The position numbers and the translations under genes are program-made. Below the pieces are notes generated by a model. That model worked only from the letters and a program-made list of their open reading frames with translations. It was not told the DNA's origin and did not search any database. A stretch of 64,000 nt of DNA from assembly GCA_025769875.1 (NCBI GenBank), contig JAGFNK010000015.1, positions 186,001 to 250,000 on the forward strand, written 5' to 3'. This document shows positions 12,101 to 22,992 of the stretch, piece after piece (position 1 is the stretch's first letter; each line of letters opens with the position of its first letter). The stretch comes from Russula earlei (Eukaryota; Basidiomycota; Agaricomycetes; Russulales; Russulaceae).

Positions 12101-13211
12101 GTTTCGTGGTCGGTGAAAAAGGACTTCTTGTTATAAGGGTATCTCATACTTGGTTCCATACGGATGACAACATTCAACGCCTGATGAGGAGCGTGAATGA
12201 TGAGCATGCTTTAAATAAAAAGGGAGCCCCGCACCATTATGGCCGTTAATACCGAGTTGTCGTGACTTTGTTCGCCTCTCACGAAGCGTTGGAGAACTCT
12301 GCGAGTCCAATGAGCACACCATTTATCCATTTAGGAACGACACTCACTCAGGGTTGATGGAAGCCACTTGAGTCAGGCGAACTGTGAATTCCTGACGTGG
12401 TCGACCGCCCTCGACCGGCGAGGGGGAGCCGAGAGGTACTACATACTGTGAAAGAGGCAACAAGTTGAATCGGAGGTTGAATGTCCTCCTACTAGTATAA
12501 CACTTACCTCCCGGGCGCCGTTTTCGAATTCGAGGTCGAACGACGTGAATAGGTTCTTGCGCCCGTCGTACACACCAGGTTGTGCAGAAAGGCGGTCTTC
12601 GACCTGTGTTTGCAAAGCATTGATGATCTCAACATTCTTCTCTATTTTCCGCTTGTCGTTGGGGGGTAAGATGACTAGAATAGATAAATGGTAAGCGGTC
12701 TGGTGGCCTTCCCTCGAGTCCAAAGAACCACATATACTGACCGACTGTATCAGTTCCATGGACAAACAGGGGATAAGTCACATCGCGCTGTAGAAGGAAT
12801 GCACGACATGCCATCGTATTGATACAGGTTTCCTTGGCTGAGCTTGACTGCGACGTGGTTGCTCCGCAGCCTAATTGGCCGTCCGGCGTTGCCATAGCCA
12901 GGGCGTTTGACGCCGATGGCTTCGACATGGGCGGCTGGTAGGGCGGGTTCAGGGCCTGCAGACAATGGTGGGCCGCCTGCAGGCAGAGCACCACCCCGGG
13001 CCCGAGCCCCCCAGCCGCGTGCAGCACTGTCAGCACGACCACGACCGCTACCACGATCGCTACCACCACGGAAACCACCGCGGCCACTGCCACGCCAACC
13101 ACCTCGGTCGCCGCCGCGGCTAACACCGCGGCCACCACGTTCGCCTCCACGACCGCCTCCACGACCGCCTCGGCCACGACCAGCATCTGGGAAAGCTGTC
13201 CTGGGAGGCAT
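9199..13211 (-). CDS. Argonaute (RNA-interference slicer, QDE-2-like)
   Basis: Multi-exon Argonaute running from 13211 to the stop at 9199-9201. The head (about 70 residues) is packed with RG/RGG. The N domain follows ([41 protein letters not shown]). PAZ lies in the exon at about 12180-11680 ([38 protein letters not shown]). Linker and MID follow ([28 protein letters not shown]). The PIWI domain has [31 protein letters not shown] and [15 protein letters not shown], and the protein ends MYFC. The D, glutamate-finger E, D and H of the slicer tetrad are all present, so cleavage activity is expected. [15 protein letters not shown] is also conserved. Exon 1 appears to end at a GC donor (12811, GCATGT). 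The junction near 11170-11240 (after GVWNM) is uncertain: a 63-bp in-frame segment may be intron. The role is post-transcriptional silencing of repeats, viruses or transgenes, by family knowledge. Confidence 0.93.
9402..9416. repeat. 15-bp poly-G/poly-C tract inside the last Argonaute intron
   Basis: Fifteen consecutive G on the + strand. This is a poly-C run in the transcript of the last Argonaute intron (9387-9467), about 15 bases upstream of its AG. The same intron holds an inverted repeat, GTTCACG/CGTGAAC, at about 9427-9444. Confidence 0.8.
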
Positions 13212-13900
13212 TCGACTCTGATATGTGCGGGGGTATGGGAATTGTAAAGAGGATACCTACGAACAGAGTCGAGGGAAACGCAAGTTTATATCCCGGGGAC
13301 CTGGCCGCAGCAAAGCTATCGTCGGACTGTCATTCGAGGAAGGTGGGTCAGTCCACCTGAAGACCTCGTTCTGCGAAATGCTACTGCGGAGACCGGTCCC
13401 TGGAAGTAATGCTCTCTCGTTTCATAGAGGACCGAATCAGTTGACTTCCAAGGTGCCACCGCGCAGAGAGTACGTGACTGCGGACTCATGAGGCACAGCG
13501 GCAACAAGATCTTTTCCGATTTTGTTGCGCAGGTCTACTTTGCATGCCTCGTTAGTAGGCCTGGTTCGTTTCCGCAGGGGCGGAACACGATTGGGTCCAC
13601 CGTATCATCCAGTCCGAACCGTAACCCTCAGCAAGAGGGTCCCAATTCCTTGCCCATACACGGTTGGATAGCATCAGTAGGACGTTGTGATACTGTATCC
13701 GGATATGGGGCTTCAAAGTCGAGATATTTGGATTTTTGAGTGGTTTTGGACAGGCAAGCACGTCATCCGGGAAAGTATTAATTTCTAAGAAATTGGTTTA
13801 GACAGGCGCAAAGAAGAAAGTTGCTGCGGGACCTGACTGACTGGAGGTTGACAGCAGCCGCAGCAGCCGCTATGGCATAAGGAGAATACAACAAGTTACC
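13212..13900. other. Argonaute upstream region
   Basis: About 690 bp upstream of the Argonaute start. No gene supported. It presumably holds the Argonaute promoter. ORFs here are short and without recognisable motifs. Confidence 0.45.
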
Positions 13901-14179
13901 CTAGCCGTAGCCGTAGCCGTGCAATAAGTGGCGGAGGCGGTTGGCGTAATTCTCAGTCTTCCGCGCAATGGCTGATGAGGTGCGACTGAATGTTTCGCAG
14001 TCGCAGTAGATGCCACTACAATTGTCGCAAGTGTCGTCGACAGCTCTTGTATGAGCCTGGCCATAGGCTGGACCGCCCATGACGAGAGTTGCCCTGGAGT
14101 CATCGGTGGGATAGCCTAGAGTGCTGATCTCTTGATTGGGTGTAGCGAAGAGATTGGGGACCACAATCTGGTATCGCAC
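13901..14179 (-). CDS. Possible small Cys-containing protein, unrecognised
   Basis: A minus-strand reading of about 90 residues ends at a TAG at 13901-13903. It contains a compact Cys group (CDNCSGIYCDCETF) and ends HLLHGYGYG. A possible upstream exon around 14500-14700 reads PPPYSEHNGRHSF, but I could not join it convincingly. I do not recognise the family, and the true start is unknown. It may be non-coding. Confidence 0.25.
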   Translation of the reverse strand: MRYQIVVPNLFATPNQEISTLGYPTDDSRATLVMGGPAYGQAHTRAVDDTCDNCSGIYCDCETFSRTSSAIARKTENYANRLRHLLHGYGYG

Positions 14180-15227
14180 TTACGAAGACTTGAAACAAAA
14201 GCAGGGCCAGAAGAGTTGAGGGCAGGGTTCAAATGATCGGTAGTATGCTGGCTGGGTCAGGGGGAATATACCTTAGTAGTGTGTCGGCTCTATGAGACAG
14301 ATTTAAGTCACTATGACAAACATCGCGAGTGGCTATACTTGCGGAAAGGGACACCGGCAGGATGTCTTTGGGAAAGATTGACGTGTTTCAATCGACCATT
14401 CGAACGGGAAAAGGCAAGGAAAGGAGATCCCAGCCGCTTGGAGGGAAATCATGGGATGACAAGAACGGGAGCCGAGGAAAAAAAATCATGGTCCCCCATG
14501 AAAGAATGACGACCGTTGTGCTCTGAGTATGGAGGTGGTCGGGCCAGGGCCTGGTGCGGATGGCAACACTGTTCAATTTCCGAGACGGACCCACGCTTGC
14601 AGAGCGGATGGATGATTCTAACGATGCTCGGAGGAAGTCCTGGCTGCGAAGGGGAATGGTGATGGTGGTGGCGGCGTATTCAAATGGCCAGTGGGGCGCC
14701 TCTGGCATCCGAGTCGGCCATTACAGCTTGACGTCGCGAGTCTCGGACAATGAGAGGTCGGTTTACACACCGCCGTAACACGCTTTCCAGGAGGCGCACC
14801 GTCTACGTTCGGGGCAAAGCCGGTACATGTTGGAATAAGAAGAAAAGAGTGTTACAGTAGAGATGAGAAGTGTCGACGGTCCAGGCAGAGCAGGAGCGGA
14901 CATCCACTTGCTTGCACCGCGCGATGCGATGACCAAAGAACATCTGCGACTGGGTAAAGAACCACAGCCGGGATTCGTTGGTCATCTCATCAACCACGGA
15001 CAAGCGTCGTTTTGTCTGCTCCTGCTCACAATGCGTATATAAAGCATGCATAAGTCTGAAAATGAGTGAATGAACATGATTGATTCTAATGGGCAGTGGA
15101 ACTGTCACTGTGTTGTATCTGGGCAACAAACTATCTCAACAATAGGTATAATTCAATGAAGACAGTCCTAAGTAATGTTTTGAGATGGACCATTAAACCA
15201 TTGCTACGCGTCTGCGAGCACTTTGAC
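14180..15227. other. No supported gene
   Basis: About 1 kb of unassigned sequence with only short ORFs. It leads into the gene-relic region at 15.2-16.0 kb. Confidence 0.4.
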
Positions 15228-15420
15228 ACTTGATCAAGTATGGAACGAATCTTGTTTTGGGGTATCTGTGTCCGAGTGGTCGATATATGGGGCCCAGAGC
15301 CGAGGGGCACCGCTCGAGAACTGCAAAGGTTCTGAGTCAATGTGAGAGGATGTACGAAAGGATGCACAGACCTCCGCGCATACTATAGTATTGCGCGTTG
15401 AAGTCACTTGGTGGCATGAG
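15228..15420 (-). pseudogene. Decayed Argonaute fragment
   Basis: On the minus strand this segment reads a stop-free piece ending [12 protein letters not shown], the same as [12 protein letters not shown] in the intact Argonaute. At DNA level the block ACCCCAAAACAAGATTCGTT is shared. The other end shares GGAGGTCTGT at the position of the Argonaute exon-intron border (about 11680). Between them the sequence has drifted but keeps similar spacing, so intron and exon were copied together as DNA. It matches roughly 11540-11700 of the Argonaute gene and cannot encode a functional domain. Confidence 0.75.
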
Positions 15421-15844
15421 CAGCGGGCTCCGGGTCTAAATGACCTCAAGCGTGAGGTCATCCTGTCAAGACGCACTCATAGAATCGGCTCACATACTGT
15501 CACCCATAAGCATGCGGCCGATAGCAGGTCACATGGGTGGGATAGATTGTGCTTGGAATAGTTCCTGAGCCCAGTCGGTCAGGGACCAGACCGGGTCGGA
15601 AGTGGGCCTTTCGGAGTGGGGGAGGGTATAGAAAGCCTGTCCCGAAGGGTGAATAAAGGTTGCAATCAATAGAGAGGCAAACGTACAACCATTAAGATCA
15701 CAGTAGGGGGGGGGGATGGTGGCGAGTCGCCATCCTTTCCAAGTTGCTTTGCTTAGACTGGGCTTGATCGGTTCGCGACGGAATATAATCAGGCGGGTAG
15801 CCTGATATCGTATGATCGAATGGCCTGCTGCGCACAGCGGCAGA

Positions 15845-16012
15845 CGATTTTGGAATCTCGTGATGGAAGAGCGCATGTGTATGTGACTGGATATGAGGAG
15901 GGAGGGGGCCGTGCAGTTTAGGCTCGGGCGACTGGTGAGGAGAACGGAGAACGGAAGGCGTTCAATGTGGACCGAAAGCACCGATACAATGAATGAGGTC
16001 GCATCGAGGGCA
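15845..16012 (-). pseudogene. NACHT ATPase fragment with Walker B deleted
   Basis: Read on the minus strand, this segment aligns with about 41445-41645 of the NACHT-WD40 gene: TTSFIVSALSAHIERLPFS there, ATSFIVSVLSVHIERLPFS here. The shared DNA includes CACATTGAACGCCTTCCG and CACGAGATTCCAAAATCGTC. About 19-20 bases are missing just after the ALD of Walker B, which removes the acidic DEC residues. Similarity stops abruptly on both sides. It is a relic of a different or older NACHT gene. Confidence 0.8.
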
Positions 16013-17264
16013 TACAAGAGAAAGCGTTAGGAGCTGACGACGCCTAGTACTGACAAGGGCCTTGGGAATGACCGAGGGAGAAAGTTTTGAAAGTCATGTC
16101 CACGAGATGACGATGTGCTTTTGTATCTGAGGGAAGTGGTGGTATCAAGGCTCAACACTGGCCGTAGCGGGGACTGCGGCGCCGCTGGTCGAACCCGTGC
16201 GATGCGGACTGCGTTTGACTGCGATGCGATCATCGAGTATCCTCGAGTCGAGTCGAGTCAGTACTACCACAGTTATGGCTAATACCCCCTCTTCACTCTT
16301 CGCAGCTTTTTCGCAGCCAGTGTCCAACTTTCCAGGGTGTCGGTGTCCCACTGGCTTTTTCAGACAGCAAATCGGATGTAAAAACGGAGCGACTCGTCAG
16401 AACTGTCCCAAAGTTCAGTGCGTGCGATGAATATCGCGCCATTTGGTGACGCTCAGGATAGAGTTTTCCTACGACTCGGGTGAAAGCTTTCGACAATCAA
16501 TCCGCAGTTCTGCGCCAGACACGCAACTTTCTACTGCTTCGAGCGGTACCCCTAGCCCAAGTACATCAATTCCGCCGTGTCCAACTCTGACAACGTTCTG
16601 GGTTGGGGGTTGTGGTCGGCTTCACATGCTAATGAGCAACGTTCAGTTTGGTCGTTCTCCACTATAAAAAGTGATCCGCACAATCTAACGATTCTAGAAC
16701 GCGGTGGCGAGTTCGGGAGAACAGGGAAACGGAAGGATCGAGGCAGAATAAGTGGGCGCCACCACGACCGTGGTGCCAGGTTCCATGATGAAAGGAAAGA
16801 TGGAGGCCTTGAAGCTTGAACCAAACAAGAAACATAAAGAGCTCGGGGAAGAACTGCATTCTTTCGCTTTCGCTTTTCAAGGAGGTATACATACGTACAT
16901 TGTCCAATACCAGAATAGCAACCAAACTCACAATAGTACCCCTTGACGCAAAATCTTCTCGTCTGAACAGTTGTCAAAGCGAGACTGGAAAGGTTTCGGT
17001 GAAATGTCCCAGTCGCGGCCTACGGAAACCCTTGTTCTTCACTGGTACCTTCAAATAGCTCGCTGGCAGACCGAACCTGACGGGAAACGGTCATTGAATC
17101 CAGAGTAGAGGAATGCTTTCTAGCGTGCTTTGGCGATGAGGTCAAAGAGAGGGACGAGGGAGAAACATCGTTCAGAGATGTCGCACAGAGATCACACCCG
17201 GTACATTCGGTTGGCGGAGTAGAGTAACATGTGCCGGGGTTTGCCGAGCGAGCGGAAACTTGGG
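16013..17264. other. No supported gene
   Basis: About 1.25 kb with short overlapping ORFs on both strands and no recognisable domain. It ends where the inverted duplication begins. Confidence 0.4.
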
Positions 17265-19708
17265 ATTGGCCATTGATGAACGAGGAAGCGACCGAGGCTT
17301 GCGTTATCACATCACCTAACAAATCCATTCGACTCATCTCACATCGATATGATACACAAGACATAGTTCACAACCTATAGATATCATTTCAAATCAACCA
17401 TGTTCAAATTCTCCAAAGCTGTCCCAGAGGGAGCGCGGTCGAATGTTCGGATGCGTGATATTCTCGTGGTCTTCTCGCTCAATTTCGACGGGAGATAATA
17501 TCTTCGTCCATGGCCCACTGGCGTCAATGGTGGTGCGTTGGATCGATCCCCGTGGCACATCTTGTCGAAAGAATACTGCCATGACCTCGGAACCCTTCGC
17601 GAACCGAGCCCGCAAGTCCTCCGGCACGTCCGTCGCGTTAAGCTCGCCACATATCGTGTCCAAAACGCCTTTCACCTCCTCGACCTTGAGCGATACGTCC
17701 GGGCCGATTTCACGTTTTCGGAGCTTTCGCAAGAGGGGAAGGGCATTGGTCAACAGGTTTGCGCCCACGGCGAGCTGCAGGTGGTCCTTATTTTGATACC
17801 ACCTCTCGACATCGGCGGAGAAAACCCCAAGTTGGCGTTGGAGAAGTGAAGACGCCTCGGGGAGGGAACACTGCCACCTGCCATTTCTCCACATAACGGC
17901 AATCAGCGCCTGAACGCAATGGGCACGGAGCGCGATCAGAGGATCGAAATCCGTTGTCATGCTCATCGCCACGCCCCATGTTTCCGTTGAAAGTGGGCCC
18001 CATGGATCGTCCGTCACCTTGCCCCACTGGTCCCATATTGCCCTAAAATGACGATCGACGGTACGGGGAAAGCACCAGATAGCTCTGAGACACGTGGTAA
18101 GACGTTCTCTTCGATATTCTTCAGGGAGGAGACCGGTCCTTGCGCACGTCGCGAACAGTTTGTCAGCGACCGTCTTGGTGAATGGCTCCAATTCCCCCCA
18201 GACTCCCGCGGAGTGATGGCGTGAGTTAAAAAGTTCCGGAAGCCCATCAAGGAACCACTCCCACTCGTGGTCTTCATCCAGGACTCCTATCATCCAATGA
18301 AGTGCACGGGCCTCGGCCTTCGAGGTGAATTTACTGGCAGTTTCTTCAAGCGCTCGGCGCATGCCCCGCCAAATCTTGGCTTGGCGCTTGTGAATGGTTT
18401 TCTTCACGTCCTCAGTTCGCCGGCGTAGACAAAGTACAAGTAGAGGCACGGCCTCTATGAAGAACCAAACGATTGCCGTAAGTGGAGTTTGGTATGGGGA
18501 GTTGTGAAAGCATAGTGGCATGATGGTAAGCAGGAAGTATATCAGATCTCCGAGCACGATCAACGTAAGGAAAGAAAAGGCGACGATGTGATTGATGTTG
18601 AGGAGGAAGTCGACGAGTCCTACGCTAAAAAGAAGAATCGATGCGTGCAGGAGTACTGGAAGAACTTCTACCGCCGCTGGAAGCGCAAATATCTCCACGC
18701 CGTTCGCGAAAAATGCACGAATCCGCGCCCGCTTCGAAGGGCCGTACGGTCCATCTGCAACCTGCACGTATCTCTGGGTCCATTGTTGCATAAGGGTCGC
18801 ACACAGCGCGGAGAACAAGCTCAGGGTGAGGCTTGTGAACCACAATGTGTTCACGCGCACGGCAGAAGCGGTGGGTTGGAAAGGAGATTGGTCAGCAGGC
18901 GTCAACGACACCGACAGGGATGTCCCATTTTGGAGCGTAGACAATTGCTGAGATATTTGGGTGAGCAGCTGATTGGTGAGATCGCTTGGATTGGGTTGCA
19001 ATTGTTGATAATTGACAGCGATTAATGGGGCAACCGTTGCGGAGAAAAGACCGCTCTGACAAAAATTCGAGATGAGTACAATCTCGTGATAAGATTTATA
19101 AAGGAGATCTACGTACAAACAACAATACCCCATCTGTATTTGTCTTCCAACGTTGGGCGCGCTCATCGTCAACCATCTTTGCGTGGGAGAGATATAGTCT
19201 CCAGATTTTCGCTGATGGATCGCTGTGTATAGTTTGACTGGTAAGACCCGAGTCCATTCGCTGTTGGTCATTCATGACCTGGCCAATTCTTGGCGTCCGG
19301 GCACCACTAAACTTATCATCTTGGACTCGGGATGAGCGAGAATAGAGAATAGAATAATCATATTACACACCTTGAGAGACCTTCTCCTCGATGACGGAAT
19401 CAGTAAAGGGGGGGCTGGCAGCACGGGAAATCGTCGATCCACCAACCCCTCCGATGTCCGAGTGTGAATGCACTGTATACGAGGCAGACATGAGACCCTA
19501 CTCGTAATGGATACCGGAAAGTAGAACTACGCAGGGGAGACTGTGCGAGCCCATACTCGGGATCGTAATTTCTATCCATATACTGGGGAGAAGGCTAGGG
19601 AGAGGATCTGAGCGTGAAGATGGGAAGGGAAGTTGAACGACGGCATAAGGCTACAAACCGCGTTCAAATAGGTGCATAGTTGACGTGGGACCCTCAAGGC
19701 TTGTTGTA
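17265..19708 (-). repeat. Inverted segmental duplication, left copy
   Basis: About 2.44 kb that is repeated, in opposite orientation, at about 48183-50637. Similarity runs from just downstream of the DUF6535 stop codon, through the whole gene, to about 220 bp upstream of its start. The boundary motifs are TCCTCGTTCATCAATGG at one end and GCCTTGAGGGTC at the other. This copy holds the open DUF6535 gene. Confidence 0.9.
17394..19491 (-). CDS. DUF6535 multi-pass membrane protein (intact copy)
   Basis: Three exons. The first starts at 19491 (MSASYTVHSHSDIGGVGG) and is Ser-rich. The second reads MNDQQRMDSGLTSQTIHSD and ends NTDGVLLF before a 61-bp intron (19116-19056). The third runs from SGLFSATVAPLIAVNYQQLQ to the stop at 17394. 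The product is about 650-660 residues. The DUF6535 signature is clear: SAVRVNTLWFTSLTLS, LMQQWTQRYVQ, RARIRAFFANGVE, VDFLLNINHI and NSPYQTPLT. Four membrane helices lie in the N-terminal half. The large soluble C-terminal part includes HWMIGVLDEDHEWEWF. The family is abundant in Agaricomycetes and has no established function. The donor of intron 1 is ambiguous. Confidence 0.85.
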
Positions 19709-20116
19709 GTTTTCAGCACTAACTATTTTTGTATGTCATTTCGAGTGCCACTTGATGTGTGGTGGACGACGACTCTCACATGAAATTTGGTTGGGTACAA
19801 GCGATCGCAGCGCTGCTCAGTGCGAAATTGAAATTGTGGAGGTGACCTTGCACTTACCATTTTTGGATGTCATTTCGAGTGCAAAATTAAGCAGTCTCTC
19901 AACAGATTGCCTTTGACAGTATCTAGGTGCAGCTAAAATATGGGAGCCTAATATTCAGTTCTTGACATGTCGATTTTCGGGTGCTCTGGGCAGTTACTGG
20001 CGCTTTGCATCATTGGTATAGATATAAAGACACGCACTAGAATTGCTATAAGCTACAACAATCGGACTACAACAACTGCTATTTTTGGCGTTCAGAGTAC
20101 AACACCAATCCCTGCC
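19709..20116. other. Intergenic with a short direct repeat
   Basis: About 400 bp between the duplication and the next gene. The 15-mer TGTCATTTCGAGTGC occurs twice, at about 19735 and 19868. No gene seen. Confidence 0.45.
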
Positions 20117-21488
20117 TCAAGACGAAAGTCCGATGCCAGAAAGCACCTTGAATACGTCGTCCTGCCGTTCCCTAAACTCTGGTAGCCGCGTCATAGACAG
20201 AGCGAGCGCGTTCACGCGATTAGCAAACGCGACCGCACGGCCCTCCTCACTCCGGCGCCCGCCATCCCCACGAACGTCGTGGCCGGCTCCACGCTCCAGC
20301 AAGAGTTGTGCGCGCTCCAGGCGCGGAACAGGCACCTCGCTGCCCTCCTGCGCAAGCCGAATAGCCTCCATCGTGTCCTCCTCCTCTATAAGCGCCGCCT
20401 CCCGGCCGATCGCACCCAACTCGCGCATCAGCGGACGCAGCGGCGCGGGGCACTTCGAGAGCGTGAGCGGAATGCCGCGTACGCCAACGACGGCGCCATC
20501 CGGTGTGATGGCGCTGGAAGAGACGGCGAGTACGGCGAGCGCGACCGCGCCAAAGTATGCGCGGGGCGGGTCGGACTTGAGCAGCGTCAGCAGGGACGGC
20601 GTGCTCGCGAACACGTCGGCCAGCGCTGCGTAGAGGGTCTCGCGGATGAGCTCGATGGCGGGGCTCGTCGTCGTGGCGATCGTCGGCGTCGGGGGGGTCG
20701 CGGGAGAGCGCGGAGGGGCGTTGGCGCTCGGCGGGAGCACGTGCGGCGAGCGCGGCCGCGAGCGCGATCGTGATGGTGGTCCCAGGGATGCCTTTCCCGA
20801 GAACGCGGGTGCCGTATCGCTGTCGGGCGGTGTGTACGCTGGTGGAGGGACGAAGGACGCCTTTACGCGTACGGTCCCTGGATCCGCCCGCGCGCCGACG
20901 TCGATTGCAGCTTGCAGGTCGCTCGCGTAGCGGTCTTGGAAGGAGCGGCGCTGGCTGATCTCGATTGAAATGGAGCGCAGGTCCGCGGCGAGGCGGTTCA
21001 AGGTGGGAAGGACGGGCTGGGAGAGGGGAGGCAGACCGCAAATGACCCGCGCGAGGTCGTGCTTGTGCTCTGGCGCAAGGCCCTGGATGGCGGGGACGCA
21101 GTCGGACCAGAGTCTGAGGAAGGGGATGAAAACTGTCGGGCAATTGTCGAGGGAGAGGTGGTGCCGTGGGGACGAGTTTCCCATGTGCGGAAGTGGAACG
21201 GAAGGGGGGTCGGTGGTGCTTCGCAGTGCGGCGAAATAGAGGGATAATGCGGGGCCTAATGGAATGATGGCCTGGTGAGCATTCTCAGGTTTGGGTAAAC
21301 GACAGGGCTTGCGACGTACCTGTGATCATCAAATCTCCTTCTGCGCCGCTGAGGACCTCAACGTCCAATAAACGCTCCGCCTTGGCATGGGCGAGGGAGG
21401 ATTTGAGAAAGTCGTGGAAGGCATCTTGGACGTATTGCTCGACCAGACGGCCCTCCTCGTCGAGTTGCCCGCGCAGAGGCGAAGGCAT
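20117..21488 (-). CDS. Conserved-looking hypothetical protein with Pro/Ser linker
   Basis: Two exons. The first starts at 21488 (MPSPLRGQLDEEGRLVEQYV) and ends LMIT. The second begins at GPALSLYFAALRS after a CCATTAG acceptor and runs to 20117. The product is about 430 residues. The N-terminal third is helical. A Ser/Pro-rich low-complexity linker follows (about residues 190-250), then a helical C-terminal domain (TLYAALADVFASTPSLLTLL). The region is strongly GC-rich. I do not recognise the family. The two-exon structure with a consistent phase and a sensible N-terminus argues that it is real. Confidence 0.65.
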
Positions 21489-21609
21489 GGTGAGTGTTCT
21501 GTTGTGCGCGCAGTCGTCGCATATGCATTTCTTGACAAGGGCCGGGGGACACAGCCAGATACCACAGCATCCTTTTTTTTTCAGGCGACCAGATATATTA
21601 TTTGCCTGT

Positions 21610-22813
21610 CTAGAGATCTAATAACCTTTTCATTCCCTGCCAGACCGCAAAGCTCATAGCGTTCATCGGCACGATTTTGAGATATCCGATGCTGAGTCCC
21701 ACGAAGAACCCTCTCGCCCCACCGCGTGTCCATATAGCGCGCACTGTCTCTCCCCAGCGTAGCCAGCGACCTGGCTGCGTCAACCCTCCAACCTGCATCC
21801 GTCGGCGCACCACCTCGAAAGGGTAAGAAACTGTCTGCGCGAGGGCACCCGAGAAGGCCCCAATGCCAAGATCTGCCAATGGCGTCGCGCGTGGGCGACC
21901 GTTTGGTCCAACCGGAACGAAGGCCGCGCGCAAGTACCCCCATGTGAGGAATGCGGTGCCGGCGTATGGAACGATGCCGACCAAGCTCACTGTGAAGCCA
22001 CGATAGAATTTGAGGAGGGGGAAGGTGTGAAAGAGCTCGCGGGTTATTGGCACCGCGGATGGTTGCGCCGAGCCTTCCGCGTAGATGAGGCGTGCAGTAC
22101 GGAGGCAGGACGGGCGCATGGGCTTGCCAGATGCCGAACCGTGTATCGTATCAAATGCCATACGCACACGTAGAAGCTCGAGCGGGTAGGTGAAAAGGAC
22201 AGAAATTGCGCCTTTGCGGAAAAAAAAAAGATATGAGCAAGGACGGACGCGCGCATCGCAATTCCATACACACCCGAAATGGCGCCTGCGGAGAATCGTC
22301 GAATGTTTGTTTCATGTGCACGAGTCGGCATCAACAACTACATTGTCGACAAGATCAGAAATGGGATTTGAAAGCGAGAAAGCGAGCGATACATCATGCA
22401 CTTGATCATATGCCATAAATTTGACGGCTGCGTACGGGAAGATACGCAACAGGGTCACCGAATGACCTTGAAAAAGCCCTAAAACGCCCGTGTCTCTGTA
22501 TATTCGCATTCCAGCGCGAAAGGCACCACTCCATGTGCCTAGCGGACGCAGTGTCAGCGGAGGATGGGAAAGAGGAACACGCACGCACCAGCATATTTCT
22601 GATACTCAGGATTCGAGGCCTGGAAGAGGATCTTGACACGGTCAAGCGGGGCAACGACTGTCTTAGCCTGTGATAATAGACATATGGGATACGTCAGCTA
22701 GAGCTTAGGAGGTGCAAGTGACGTGTACAGACGACACATCCAGCAACACCGCCAGCGATGCCGGAGCGAATCACTTGGTCCGCGGTTCTAATATTCGATG
22801 CATCAGAGCTCAT
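21610..22813 (-). CDS. LEU5: Mitochondrial carrier, Leu5/SLC25A42-like (probable CoA carrier)
   Basis: Five exons from 22813 ([18 protein letters not shown]) to 21610. The three repeats of the SLC25 family are visible with their signatures: [11 protein letters not shown] in repeat 1, [11 protein letters not shown] in repeat 2 and [15 protein letters not shown] in repeat 3, with about six membrane helices. The loop [19 protein letters not shown] and the first signature [12 protein letters not shown] are typical of the Leu5 / Graves-disease-carrier subgroup. That subgroup is needed for coenzyme A in the matrix and sits in the mitochondrial inner membrane. It is divergent from the Hop2 gene, with about 180 bp between starts, so a shared promoter is likely. 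The symbol is by homology only. Confidence 0.88.
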
Positions 22814-22992
22814 TCGAATTCAACGCACATGCGCAGTGGGTCCTTGGGTCTGAAGCTGAAGGGACTGAGATATAAATGCGAAATAAAAAAATCTTGATCC
22901 GAAGTCAGCGCGGCCAGCTGGATGCTCCGGATGTTCCGGTCCGTTGAATCAAGCTAGTATCATGTGATTCTTCCTGTTTCCTCAACGCCCAT

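Noticed and set aside
12907..13221. Pro/Arg-rich plus-strand ORF opposite the Argonaute head
   Set aside because: It is the antisense reading of the RGG-coding repeats.
20247..21143. Long Arg-rich minus-strand ORF overlapping the hypothetical gene at 20117-21488
   Set aside because: GC-rich shadow frame. The chosen frame has a consistent upstream exon and domain-like composition.
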